DNA of 64,000 bases, from contig JACAXG010000091.1 of assembly GCA_018881555.1 (NCBI GenBank), positions 2,700,194 through 2,764,193 on the forward strand, given 5' to 3'. Position numbers and translations under genes: made by a program. The first letter of the stretch is position 1. Every line of letters starts with the position of its first letter. Below, piece after piece: positions 53,226-64,000 of the stretch. Origin of the DNA: Amblyornis subalaris (taxonomy: Eukaryota; Chordata; Aves; Passeriformes; Ptilonorhynchidae). A model generated the notes under the pieces. It was given only the letters and a program-made list of their open reading frames with translations, had not been told where the DNA came from and made no database searches.

Positions 53226-56200
53226 ACAGACACAGTGCTGTGCTGTTACGAAGCACAGCTAATCCAAACTCCAGATCTCTCAACCAGCACCATGTGTTTG
53301 CTAGCTGCTCCTGCTATTTAAACTCGGGGGTGTAGCAGTGAGCAGGCTGAGCTGGCAGGCAGAGCTGGAGTAGGGCAGCACCAGGAGTTACACACTAGAT
53401 CAAAATGGGTTAGTTTTTAAGAAAGGAAAAAGCCATGTTTTCCTTAAATGAGGGCAGTGGAATTCCAAGGTGAGGTCAAAAGCCTGGCAAAAGCCAGGAG
53501 TTCAGGCTGGTACCTGGGCTCATGATGCTGACAAAAGCAGTTCTTGCACTCAGGGACAGCTTAGGACCCATGTTTTTTGTTGCTGTGATTTTTTNGTTGT
53601 CTTCCCACCCTGAGCAATATCCAGGAATGATGGCATCAGGTGTGGACCTCNGAGAGGACTTTTTGTCTTCAACCATGCTGAAGGTTAGGCCTTCCAGATA
53701 TATATTTTATATGATTCCCTTTCTTTTCTTTCATTAGAAGAACTTCAAAAAGAGATTTTTTACAAGCAGCCTGAGTATACACACTGGTTGTGTACGACCT
53801 GCAGCCACACAGACCTGAACCACAACAGAAATTACCTCTGACACACTCACGTGAGGGAAATCTTGTGGGCTTGGATCATTCAAGGAATCAGCTTGCTTTA
53901 CAGCTACAGGAACAACACATGGCGAGAATGGGTTCTAAACTGGTAAGATACAGTCTGAAAAATCAACTGCTAATTGTTTTTACAATTTGTATTTTATATT
54001 AAAAAACCTCCTGAAGACCTTAGGAGGCAGAGCTCAGCCTGGAAAGGATTTTTATGGTTACTCTGTAAACCTGAAAGCAGGGACCTAGAACAGAAGTAGT
54101 CCATTACATCTCAAACCTTGATCCCTGGTTCTGCCTCAAGCAGCTGGGACTGTTTCTCCAGTTAAGCAAATTCCTGTTATTAAAACCCACTCTGATATCT
54201 AAATAAATTTGGAGAAGATGCTGAGCAGTCACTCTGCTTTACAGATAACAAGATCGGAACTGTATTGTTTAATGGATGTCTAAGAGAACACTTGAAATTT
54301 GGGCAAACAAATTCAAAATATCAAGGTCATATTTACATTCCAGGGTAATAATTAAATACTTCATCTTGTGCTTCCACTATTCTAGGTTTTTCTGTGGAAT
54401 AAAATATTTAGTCATGTGAAAACCATCTGTAGCAGCTGGAAGACATTCATTTGGACTGCCAAGATTAATTAGTTTAAAAATACATAAATAAAGTGTTCAT
54501 TTTATTTCCAAAAAGCTGCTGCTCTCGGTTCTTTTAGGGTGCTGGTGATTAAGGCTTATGGCAGGTTCTCAAAAAGAGGTATTAGATGCCAGTTTCACAA
54601 ATATCTGTTAACTAAAACAAGGCTTGTGTTTAGGTTAATGCTCTTCTGGACTAACCCAAGTCATTATTCACAGCAATATGAAAACCAGCTTGCAAACANT
54701 TCAATCCCTGTTTTTAGTCTTTCTCCTATACTCTCAAATCCACAANGCTGAAATCTGCTTTTAAAAATTGATGAAAAGAAATTTCTCCTCAGGACTGGGG
54801 TTCAGAACCTGTGTTTAAGAATTACAAGACCTAAGTCTCCAAGCATGCCTTTTCTCTACAAGAAGCTCCTGCATAAGCTTCATACAGCTTTTTAAAGTCA
54901 AGTAAACAAAAAGCACAGCTGAAATTGTAAAAAGAGTTGAATTTGGCTTAGTATCCATAGGGATCACTTCTCTGGCCAACAGCTTGCAAAGGGTTATTTC
55001 TTGGCTCATCATTTTTCTTTTGCTGGAAGATGCTGAGGTTTTAGTGCAGTTTCTGCAGAGCATGCAACAGCATTCAACATTTGCTCAGCTAATGAGTTAA
55101 GTCATTGCAGCTCTCCAATGGCTTGAAGATTATGGGTGTAGGAAAAGGGAATGCTCAGAGAGGGGAACTTTTGAGCAGTCACCACCAAACTGCGGTTAAA
55201 ACAGACACCAATTACTCTATTCAGCTCCCAAACCTCAGACAGTTTCCATTTTCTCAATAACAAAGCATTTTTGTGGAATGAGGTAACAGCCTCCATCTGC
55301 CAGGTCTACGTCTCCACTAAGATTTCTCAAGAGCGTGGCTGATGAGGGCTGGCCAGTGGAGCCAGCACGGTGCAAGAGGCAGGAGAGTCCTTTTTGCCTG
55401 GGCAACACAGGGACAAACTGCAACGGGTCAGACATGGAGGGGAGCCTCTGTAGTACCATCACACAAACTCTCCCGGGAGTTTGATTCACAAGCAGCCTGC
55501 AGCAAGCTCCACACAGTGCACAGCTGAAGAGCCAAAAGGCCAAGAAAAGGCTTGAGACTCGTCACTACGGATGGCCAGGCACAGGCAGGAGGGAGCAGAA
55601 TACCAATGGGTGCCCACAGGTCCAGCAGCCCATCGTGAGCGGGTCGTGAGCACAGAGCATGTGATTTAGAGGCAAACACGGGTCTGCAGGCACACGCTGC
55701 GAGACGCACGGCGCAAAGGGCAGTGCAGACACCCTGCTCCCCGAGGCCAGCACAGCCCCTGGGACTGGCCACTCAAGCTGGGATACACCCTCCCACACCT
55801 GAAATGCTGAATATCTGAGGCAGAACGGTTATAACCTCANAACAGAGCCTGGGAGGGCATTTGGTTTAGTTCTTGCCTTGTTTCTTGAATTTGGCAGCCT
55901 GTATTTTGACCTCTCCGTTCCACGGATGCTGAGCAACCCAACCATTCTTTTGATTTCAGGCAAAGCCAGCTCAGCTCCTCTGGAAAGCAGACCTTCATTT
56001 AGATTCAGATGAAGGTTCCAGCTTCTGTCAAGACCCCCTCACCCGACTCTTGCCTCCTTGTGAGTGGCTGCTTGTCACTCAGCTCCCTCACAATTTTGAG
56101 AGAGAGACTCTTGGCTCCAGGTTCAACCTCCCCCTACATCTGGTTCTCTCATCTAAAGCAAGGCAATTTTCCAGTTGGTTTTCTGATGGCCTTTGCGTTC

Positions 56201-57556
56201 CTGCACCACTTCCTCCTGAAGTTTAGAAAATGTTAACACCAACCTCCTCACTGTCTTGTGCAATTCCAGATGTGCACCCAGGTGGATACCTGGTGAGTGG
56301 TGCCTTCTTTCCCGGCCAGGACAAAGCATTTCCCAAGCCCGTTTTCTTCCTGTGGGGAATGCTGCTGTCAANTCTCAAAAATCCAAACTGCTAATACTAG
56401 CCTTCTGCAAGGTCAGCCAAAGAGGACTTCCATCAGGGATGAGCTCTGCTGGAGAAGGCTCCCTGGGGATTATCAGAATAGTACAGTCAAGCCCAGATGG
56501 CCACAATGTGCTGAGCACATTTCCCGCAAACACAGCGGCGAGGCAGAGGCCTCTGCAAATCAAAGTCCACCCTGATTTCTGCCATCTGCTGAACACTGAG
56601 GGCCAGGCTGAGGCCTTTGGGAAAGGTCAGGATAGTCTTACAGGCTCTCAAGATATTGCTTTTGTTCTCACTATTTGCTTCTCAATTCCTTCGTTAGAAG
56701 ATACTAATCTCTCTGTAAGGCAGTTNCTTGGAGCCAAGACTTTAGATATTATTGCAAAACATATGCTTAAAAGAGACTGGAAATTATGTTGGCAGTGTTA
56801 CAGAGGGGAGCGAAGCACAGCTTTGGGTCAAAATAAACAAAAAAAATCTAAACTAGTAAGCAATTCCCATGCGATAGCTTAGGAGAGCCAGCAAAAGCTT
56901 CTTCTAGAAAGAAAACAATACTGTGAGAACGAAGCTAACAAGAGCTGGCTCCTGGAAAAATAAAACAGCTAGTAATGAGCCAGAGTATTGCCAACAGCAC
57001 ATATCCAAGAGAATCTTTCTGGGAAACCGACCCAAGCCATTAGGCTGGAAAGCCCTGAGGAACTAGGGACCTTGAGGCTAAAAGCTGGCAAATTGCTTCA
57101 TCAGTTAAGGTTGGTCTCAATGTTTTCTGCTGTGTAAAAATAATTTGTTTTAGCCCACAGGTCTCTACAGAGCACNGGGTAAATTCAGGCTACTTCCTTT
57201 GGGAAGGGAAACAGAGTCCCTGGCATAGCCCTGCCCAACGAGACATTTTCAGGGGTTTCCCCACCACCACTGACAGCCCTTCAGCCTGAGGNTGGCCCAG
57301 CACACTCAGGCCATCGGCTCTGCTGTACTCCCTGTGCACCCACGGGGCCCCTTGGAGCTGCTGCAGTGCCCTGGGTACCACGTGCCCATTACCAGGGTGG
57401 GAACATCCCCCGAGCTGCTCCCGTCAATGCTTCAACAGCAACATGATGAATGTGCCTCCGTAAAAGCATCTTCTGGAGGCTTGTTCACCCAAAATAGATG
57501 CAGTCAGGGCAATGATCCTGATATATCATGTCTTCCAGAGAGATAAGGAGACCTTG

Positions 57557-57577
57557 CTCTCTCTCTCTCTCTCTCTT
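57557..57577. repeat. (CT)n microsatellite
   Basis: About ten consecutive CT dinucleotides in the non-coding region upstream of FHL3. Confidence 0.9.
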
Positions 57578-60500
57578 TCAGAGAGATTAGTGCATACACC
57601 CACCAGGATTTAGGTGCTGATANAGAGTGGCAAAGCCAAGGTCTGTCATTGCAGCCCACTTGTTCATTGCCAGTCCAGCTCCTCAGCTACAGGAGAGTAC
57701 CAAGAGCACAAGAAAACGAAGGTGTGCTCCAGCCAGGCTTCTGCGTCGGCAGAGAAAATCCCCACATTAGCCGGGGAAGTCAAGGTGCTGTCTAATGACT
57801 TTCTGTCTCTTCCAACTGCTCTGATTCACGTTGCCATCTTCCTTGCAACTGACCTAAATAACATGTTCGGGCAGCACTGGAAGTGTTTCCATCTCATGCT
57901 GCAATAGCAGCGAGATCTCCGCATCTGGAAAGGGAATTTCTCAGGGAAGTCGCACCACAGGTGGATTAACAGCGTCCTTCTCGAGAAGGGAACAGAAGCA
58001 CTCTGTCTTGTCTCATCTCATCAGTGAGACTTCCTGGCTGCAGGAGAACAAAGGTTGCCCAGGAGCAGGGAAAACACATACTAGGTCTGTGCCCAAGCCC
58101 CAGCAGATCTGAACAATGTGGGCAGATTACTCAGTTACCTCATTTCCAGGTGTGCTGTCAGCACGAGCCATGACTGGCTTGGAATGAAAGAGNTAAAACT
58201 GTTCCTAGATCTGGACTTGTCTGTATCGTTTGTGGTAATTATTACCCAGTAGTCATTAATCCTTTAATGCCATATCACACTCCCAGCCCTCAGTTCTCTC
58301 TAACCTTTTGGTCACCATAGACCATTCCACCGCAGAAGGGGCTGAAGGACAGGGTGCAGGACCACACTGTCCCTCCAGAACCAAAGGCCTCAGGAAGGGG
58401 AAAGCAAAGAAAGCCACTGCAGAAGGACTTCAGTAGGTCAGCCCTCTCCAGACACACTGCCACTCCACAGCGATACTCTCCCAATCCCATTGTTCCCTTG
58501 GAACTCCCAAGAGCCACAAAAATATCTCACATCCTTCCAACCCCAGCAGACTACGGATCTCAGTGTTACCTTACGGCAGTGGCCCTCACAGGCTGTGTGC
58601 TGAGTAACTGAAAAAGTCAACTGAAAATGCATTTATTGCCAACAAGGAAAGTGACTGTGGGTAAATATGGAAGAGTATGCCAAAACTGCACAATGCCACA
58701 GCACTTCCAGCTTTCAGGCAAGGAAGTGCTCACTTGGAGCTTGTGCACTATACCTTGCAAGGCAGGCACTAGATCCTCAGCAGCCTAACAGATNCCTTTC
58801 TTATTCCAAAGATACAGATAAATACAGATACAGCTCCCCTATTGCAAAAGAAAGGAAGTTAAACTTGATCCATACCAACTCCTTTTCAGGTAATTGAGCT
58901 TCAAAACTAAAGCAGAAAAGCTGCCAGCAAAACTTGTGCATCTTTGTGCTACGGTTAGTCCGTAACAACTAGTCTGCATCTGTTATCGCTAGTTTTTATT
59001 AGCTCATATTTACTTTGGCTGCACATCCAAGCAGTCATTCAAACAGGGTAAGAGAGGAAAATCTTGGACTCTCAACAATGGCCAAGCAGCTTAATCTGCC
59101 ACTGGGGACAATGACTTGACTCCTATTGGCGTGCAGCGCTGGCAGGGTCAAGTGTAACATGTGCTGAAGGAAGCACTAGGGAAGCAGATCTCTGACTGTT
59201 CCAACAACACCAACCATTTCCTTGAGCTATTCAGAGGTCCCTTTGCCCCTCTTGTGCAGAGAAAACAGCTCCAGCTGTCCAGTCACCTGCGCTGGCTTCT
59301 CCACTCGCTGGATTAATGACATCGGTGGCCGCCAACAGCTCCAGGTTAGATACAGCACATTGCTCATTCCTCACAGCTCAGATGTTGAAAGCTAAGTTAG
59401 GAAGCAGTCAAGATCATGTCCTTGGCATCAGCACCAGGTTAGTACTGGAAGATAATTTATGTTCCTGAGCAGAACTGGCACTGGGCAGATTGGGCATAAA
59501 CACCAACAAACCTGGTGTTCCAGCAATGACACCAATCAGAAGGTCCAGAGTTAATATGCTGCTGATTTAATAACTCTTTCTTTGTATTTGAGAAGTTCAA
59601 AATACTTCACATAAAAGAACTCCACAGCTTGCAAGAAAGGGACGATCTACAGTAACATATTCAGATGCAAATAAAAAATGAAATGTATTAATGTTTACAG
59701 TCAGATGATGACAGGCCAAATCCCGTCAAAGTGAGACTGCACTAAGAACAAGAACTTAAATTTCAGGATTTTTATTCNATTGGTATTTGGATTCTGTGTT
59801 AAGACTTTTCTAAATAACTCTTGATTAAACTATTAATTTAGCCCTAATGGACACGTCCTTCTGATTCCTCCCAGAGTAATATTATCCTCTTGGNGGGGCC
59901 CTGTGAGTAAGGGCAGAATCATTTGTTAAAACCGTTCTCCATTTAGCAAGTATCAACAGACACAAAGCAGTCACTCAGCAGAGGCAGTTCTGCTGGGGTG
60001 AAATACAGGAAGGTGAAAGCCATGTGGCATTCTTCAATTTCCCCTTTCCTTTCAAAATCCAACTCTTGGTATTTTCTTCAACAGGAAAACTGACACTCCC
60101 CCTCCATGTAAACTGCTGACAATTGTATTTTACACCTGGCAAAACCAGAGCAAAACGGAAGGAAGAGAAGAAACAAAGACCAAGGACTTTTCTCAGCGAC
60201 TACATCTCCACAGAATGAAGTATTTTCCTTTCCACCACATCTGAGCAGACAGAGTCCAGTAAACACACCCCAGCCTTTGTGGGAAATGCCCCCTCCTCGC
60301 TGGTGAGTGGCTGCAGGACAGTGCTCACAGCAGCAGCTTCCCAGAGAGCACAGCCAGAGCTATGTGACCCACGACACCAACACTGCCCATGCAGCTCAGC
60401 CCCTCTGCCTGCAACCTTCCAGCCCTCACACTCACTTTGAAAGTGACCCTAAAGCTCTTGGTAGTAATCCAAAGATTAAATACTCCTGGTAAAGCTTCCC

Positions 60501-63500
60501 TGCCCACTAACAACTCGTCTTCTCCCTTTCCTAGATACAGCTGGTATCTAGGGTTACAGTTATCCCCCTGTTTTTAAAAAACAAAAAACCAATCTTGAGT
60601 AAAATGCTTAAATTGCTTTGGTGACATCACCAAGGCAAAACACTATAAAGTTCTCTCTGAATTTTTCCAGTTTCNCCATAGAAGTTGCACCTATTTCAGC
60701 AGAAGCAGTCAAAGTCCCCTAAGGAATGAGGTGNAGCCACTTGCACTCTGAGCAGAACTGCAAACATCATTGGCAGCACCTTCCTGCCAGAGCACCTGGC
60801 AATCCGAGAACAGCCCATGTCATCCAGGGATACTGAACACTGGAGGAGAAATGATTTCTTACTTGAGCAATTACGAGGAATTATGAAGCTGTTCGTCCAG
60901 TTAACAGGTTTGGCTTTCATTCAGAGCAGCCAGACCTCAGTTTTCTGTAAACACCTTCTTTATCACACAAAAGGTGAAGCAAACTAACAAGGTTTAACTC
61001 CTGTCTCTCCTCTTGAGGCTGCTGCTACAACTGCGGGTCTTCAAGCACAGCCTCATGTAAGCTACAGGCAGCAAAAATCCCACAGACACCAACGAGGATC
61101 CTGGTGGACCACCAAGAAAATTCTGTGCATCGGTGCTGCAACTACCATGAAAGTCCTTTTTAAGGTAGAGGGGCTTGGAATCACTTTGAGCACTGAGAGT
61201 AACCAATTTTTTCCATCTTTCTGCTGGCATTTCAAACACCAGCCAGCCATGTAACAGCACCAACGCAGCTGCAATTAGGAACACAGCAGAAAGCATCTTA
61301 CCTCATCAGGCAAGCTCTATGAGCAAGGAGGTCCTGGCTATGAACAGAACTCAGTGCTTCCAAAGTTGGTGCACTGGGAATTTTGGTAACCTGCCTGCAG
61401 AGAAGTTTTTTCTGGCTCCATCAGTTAAGAGTTCACCTCAGTCTTAAAGCTGCTATGTTCAAAANCAGAAAAGAACATCACCGAGCTCATACCCCTCAGA
61501 AATCAATTGACCAGCGAACACTGCCTACAGTCACACAAGGCTGGTACACCACAGACAAAACAACATGCACCATCAGGGATACCACCATGACACCAGCCAG
61601 GAAAGAGACTCCTGCCTTTCCTCCCCAGGATGACCCTGGAGAGCTGAGCCNTCCTGCTGCCAGCTGTGTCCTCGGACAGCACGGCTGTTCCAGAGCCTGC
61701 TCCAGAAGGAGCTGCAGCACACACCGGGAGCTGAGCTGAGGGCAGACATGCAGCAGGACCAGCAGCGACCTGCAGTCCTCCCAAAGATTGGGGAACCACG
61801 GCGACCTTCAGCACTCTACTCACCGCTCAGCCCTTCAGATGCTGTTCTGCAGGCAGGGGAAAAGGACAGATTTTACCCCAAGAGGCATCTCAAAAAATCC
61901 AACACAGAGAGACAGGGTGCTCCAGAAGCTGAGATCATGGAACAGTTCACAGGGCTGCCTGCTAGGGAATTCTGTCTATTTCTAAACACTGCCCTGCCTT
62001 CGGTGTGTCCCACCACTCCCTATGCACAGGTTTAAGGAGTTCTTATTTCCAAACATACCTTTTGCTGTAGAGCATCTCCTATAATTAGTGCCCACAATTA
62101 CCCATACACCTACATTTTTGTCTCCTGTGCCATGCCACCATTTCAAAAGTGTACAAAATCACACACCCAGCTGGGTAAGAACGAAACTACTGCTGACAAT
62201 TCTGTGCCTCAAAGGAGTGGCCCGCAAGAAAAGCACGGGAACAATNTGGTCTCCATGCTAGGAAAAGGAAAGAGGATGGCACAAAAATAAGACAGGAGAA
62301 ATGTCAGACTTCCCCTTTCCTGCTGTCCTGCCTATCATGAAGTTAAACCACACATTGACAAAGCAAATTAGGGAAATAAGGCAGCTTCAACATCTGGGCA
62401 NCTAGGAGANCCACAGACTTCTAATGCTCGGTAGAGGAGTCAGAAAAGTAAAAGGAATGTCCCTATACTCTTCCCCAGAGGCCTGTGCTGCCACCAGGAT
62501 GCTGCATCCACCAGAGTTTCGCCCTCGCCTCTGCTCCTAGGAATAGGTTTTCTACTTTGGAAAGAGTCCTTTATTGTTTTCAAAAGTGGGAAACAGTGAA
62601 CGCAGCAAGTTCAGATTTAAGCACAGAGACCTCAATATCAAATCCTGCCCTGGTAAGACACGTAACCCCAGCACATGCCATCCATTTGCGCTGCGAGGCT
62701 GTGGAGAGAAATTCCTACCACCATGCTTCNCCCAGGTTAACTGGAAAGTGTATCCAACATCTTCATGAGTTCTCATGAAAGAGTCAGAGGGATCAATGTA
62801 ACCACCGGTACAGAACTGGACGCGGATAAAGAGAACAGTAAAAACGCTACCTGTAANAAAACAAAATCTGAAACATAACTGTGTTGAGGAAAAAAAAACC
62901 GGCAAGGATCCTGAGCTATTTTTTAAAGTGAGATCCAAACTGTGACTTCCGAGTCTTTGTCTAACACACACACACAAAGCAAGGCTTTGAGCAGTCTTTT
63001 CCCATAGCTACGCTGGGATTCTCTGGAAAAACAGCAACCACACATGATGTGTCGAAAATTTTCCTGTGCTACATTTGAGCATTTGGTCACAGTTTACTCC
63101 CAGGTCTGATGGTTGGGTAAAGTCTCAATACTCTCTTCATAAAACACAGCTCGAGCTCTCAACTTCACAGTCTGGGAAAGAGACACGGCCCAAAGACTGT
63201 GGTTTTTCCCTTTTGGAAAGCGGCGTGAGCGGTGCTGCCGGAGCAGNGCTCTCCGGCAAGCGACGTCCCGGTACCGCCACCGTAACCCCGGCAGGGTCCC
63301 GGGGGATGCCCCGACCGCAGACGGCACCGGGGACACGGTGCCTCCCCTTCAGCCCCCCGGGGCAGCCCCGCCACCGCCCGACCCGCCCGGGCTGCGGGGC
63401 CACAGCGGGGGGCGCTCCCCGGCCCCGGCCCGGCTCCCCCCGCCCGGCCCGACCCGACGCACCTGGTCGTTGTCCCGGGGCCGCGCTCCCGCTCGCTGCG

Positions 63501-63526
63501 CCCCGGCGATGGGCAGGATGGGCAGC

Positions 63527-63571
63527 CTTGGCTTGGCTTGGCTCGGCTCGGCTCAGCTCAGCTCAGCTCGG
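63527..63571. repeat. Pentanucleotide tandem repeat, 9 copies of CTYRG
   Basis: Three CTTGG, two CTCGG, three CTCAG and one CTCGG follow one another without interruption inside the candidate first exon. Confidence 0.9.
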
Positions 63572-63873
63572 CGCTGCTCCCCGGCCGCGAGCGCGGAGCC
63601 CGGCCCGGGGCGGGGCCGGGGGCGGCCCGGGGCCGGCTCGGCCGGTGCCCGCCCAGCACAGCGCTCGGGCGGCGGGAGGGGCTGCACCGCCACCGCCGGG
63701 GGGCGCGGGACGGTCCCGCCCGAGATGCTCCCCGTGCGTCCGCCAGCGGGAGGAGCCCCGTCTCGAGGCAGCGGCTTCGGCGCTTCGCCTCCCGCGGGCG
63801 GGAACGGGAGCTCCGCGGGAGGGCTCCGGGCGGCGGCGGCGGGACCGGCAGCACTCGCCCCGTGGGGCAGTCC

Positions 63874-63898
63874 CGGCGGCGGCGGCGGCGGCGGCGGC
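63874..63898. repeat. (CGG)n trinucleotide run, about 8 copies
   Basis: A short uninterrupted CGG run in the right-edge CpG island, likely in promoter or 5' leader sequence. Confidence 0.85.
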
Positions 63899-64000
63899 CG
63901 GACCCGCCCGTGCCCGGGGTCCCCGCGGGGTCGGACGGGGCCGCGCTCGGGGCCGCGCGCGCGTTCCCGCCGTCGCCATGGACACGGCGCCGCCTGGCGG

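Larger units (their letters stand above)
42831..63462 (-). other. About 20.6 kb without recognisable coding gene, possible FHL3 leader intron
   Basis: This stretch lies between the FHL3 leader acceptor (42830) and a minus-strand donor in a CpG island (63463). I searched both strands and found only short, unsupported frames, scattered poly(A)-like hexamers, a (CT)n run at 57557-57577, a short CR1-like remnant at 53206-53225 and a 100-codon hydrophobic frame at 60994-61296. The human FHL3 leader intron is much shorter, so part of this may instead be intergenic. Confidence 0.4.
63463..63980 (-). other. FHL3: Candidate non-coding first exon (FHL3 leader)
   Basis: On the minus strand the CpG island ends in ACGACCAG|GTGCGT, a good donor, with the exon end at 63463. 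The 5' limit is unknown. The exon would contain the pentamer repeat at 63527-63571 and an open frame with ATGGCGACGG that stops at 63563. The link to FHL3 is inferred from orientation only. Confidence 0.35.
63240..63990 (-). promoter_or_regulatory. CpG island at the right edge
   Basis: This is a dense CpG island with GC boxes and a (CGG)n run. A minus-strand splice donor at 63463 suggests a first exon reading left, possibly FHL3. In mammals the neighbour UTP11 starts near here on the other strand, so the island could be bidirectional; no UTP11 coding sequence is visible before the edge. Confidence 0.6.

Noticed and set aside
55930..55965. Weak resemblance to a CR1 tail (CCCAACCATTCTTTTGATTT)
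   Set aside because: Too short and diverged to call.
63563..63985. 140-codon minus-strand Arg/Pro-rich frame in the right-edge CpG island
   Set aside because: Low complexity and GC-driven; more likely non-coding leader or promoter.

Overview
The window is vertebrate nuclear DNA and very probably avian. It holds compact, intron-rich genes, GC-rich CpG-island promoters, a CR1-type retroposon fragment and an orthologous gene order (MTF1, INPP5B, SF3A3, FHL3) that in mammals lies on human 1p34. Single ambiguous bases are scattered through it and one 908-base assembly gap lies at 25815-26722. Every gene I can support is on the minus strand, so transcription runs from right to left.

Layout from left to right. 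(1) 249-6130: the 5' part of MTF1, the metal-responsive transcription factor. Three coding exons cover the acidic N terminus and the first four zinc fingers; the rest lies off the left edge. (2) 6931-21506: INPP5B, a type II inositol polyphosphate 5-phosphatase, nearly complete, with PH-like, 5-phosphatase, ASH and RhoGAP-like parts. It has a 5' CpG island and a second, internal CpG island with an in-frame Met. Its poly(A) signal sits at the edge of the MTF1 CpG island. (3) 23711-27589: a gene I cannot assign to a named orthologue. It encodes a secreted, probably GPI-anchored protein with two Ly6/uPAR-like (LU) domains joined by a Pro/Thr-rich linker, and the assembly gap interrupts it. (4) 29400-35648: SF3A3, the 60-kDa subunit of the SF3a splicing complex, complete in 17 coding exons (501 aa). 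(5) 40122-42804: FHL3, a LIM-only protein, complete in 5 coding exons (279 aa). (6) 42830-63463: about 20.6 kb with no recognisable coding gene. It ends in a CpG island with a good minus-strand splice donor, which I read as a possible non-coding first exon of FHL3.

MTF1, SF3A3, FHL3 and most of INPP5B were reconstructed exon by exon. Splice sites, codon phases and family motifs agree, and the totals match the usual family lengths. The unresolved points are one INPP5B junction near 16.8-19.2 kb and the exon or exons of the LU gene hidden in the gap.

Most unusual features: a 28-bp minisatellite in MTF1 that repeats the exon/intron boundary itself and so makes a string of decoy 5' splice sites, each leading straight into a stop; the unassigned two-LU-domain gene between INPP5B and SF3A3, whose LU domains lack the usual Asn after the last Cys; and an INPP5B C terminus without the prenylation-type CaaX end known from the human protein.
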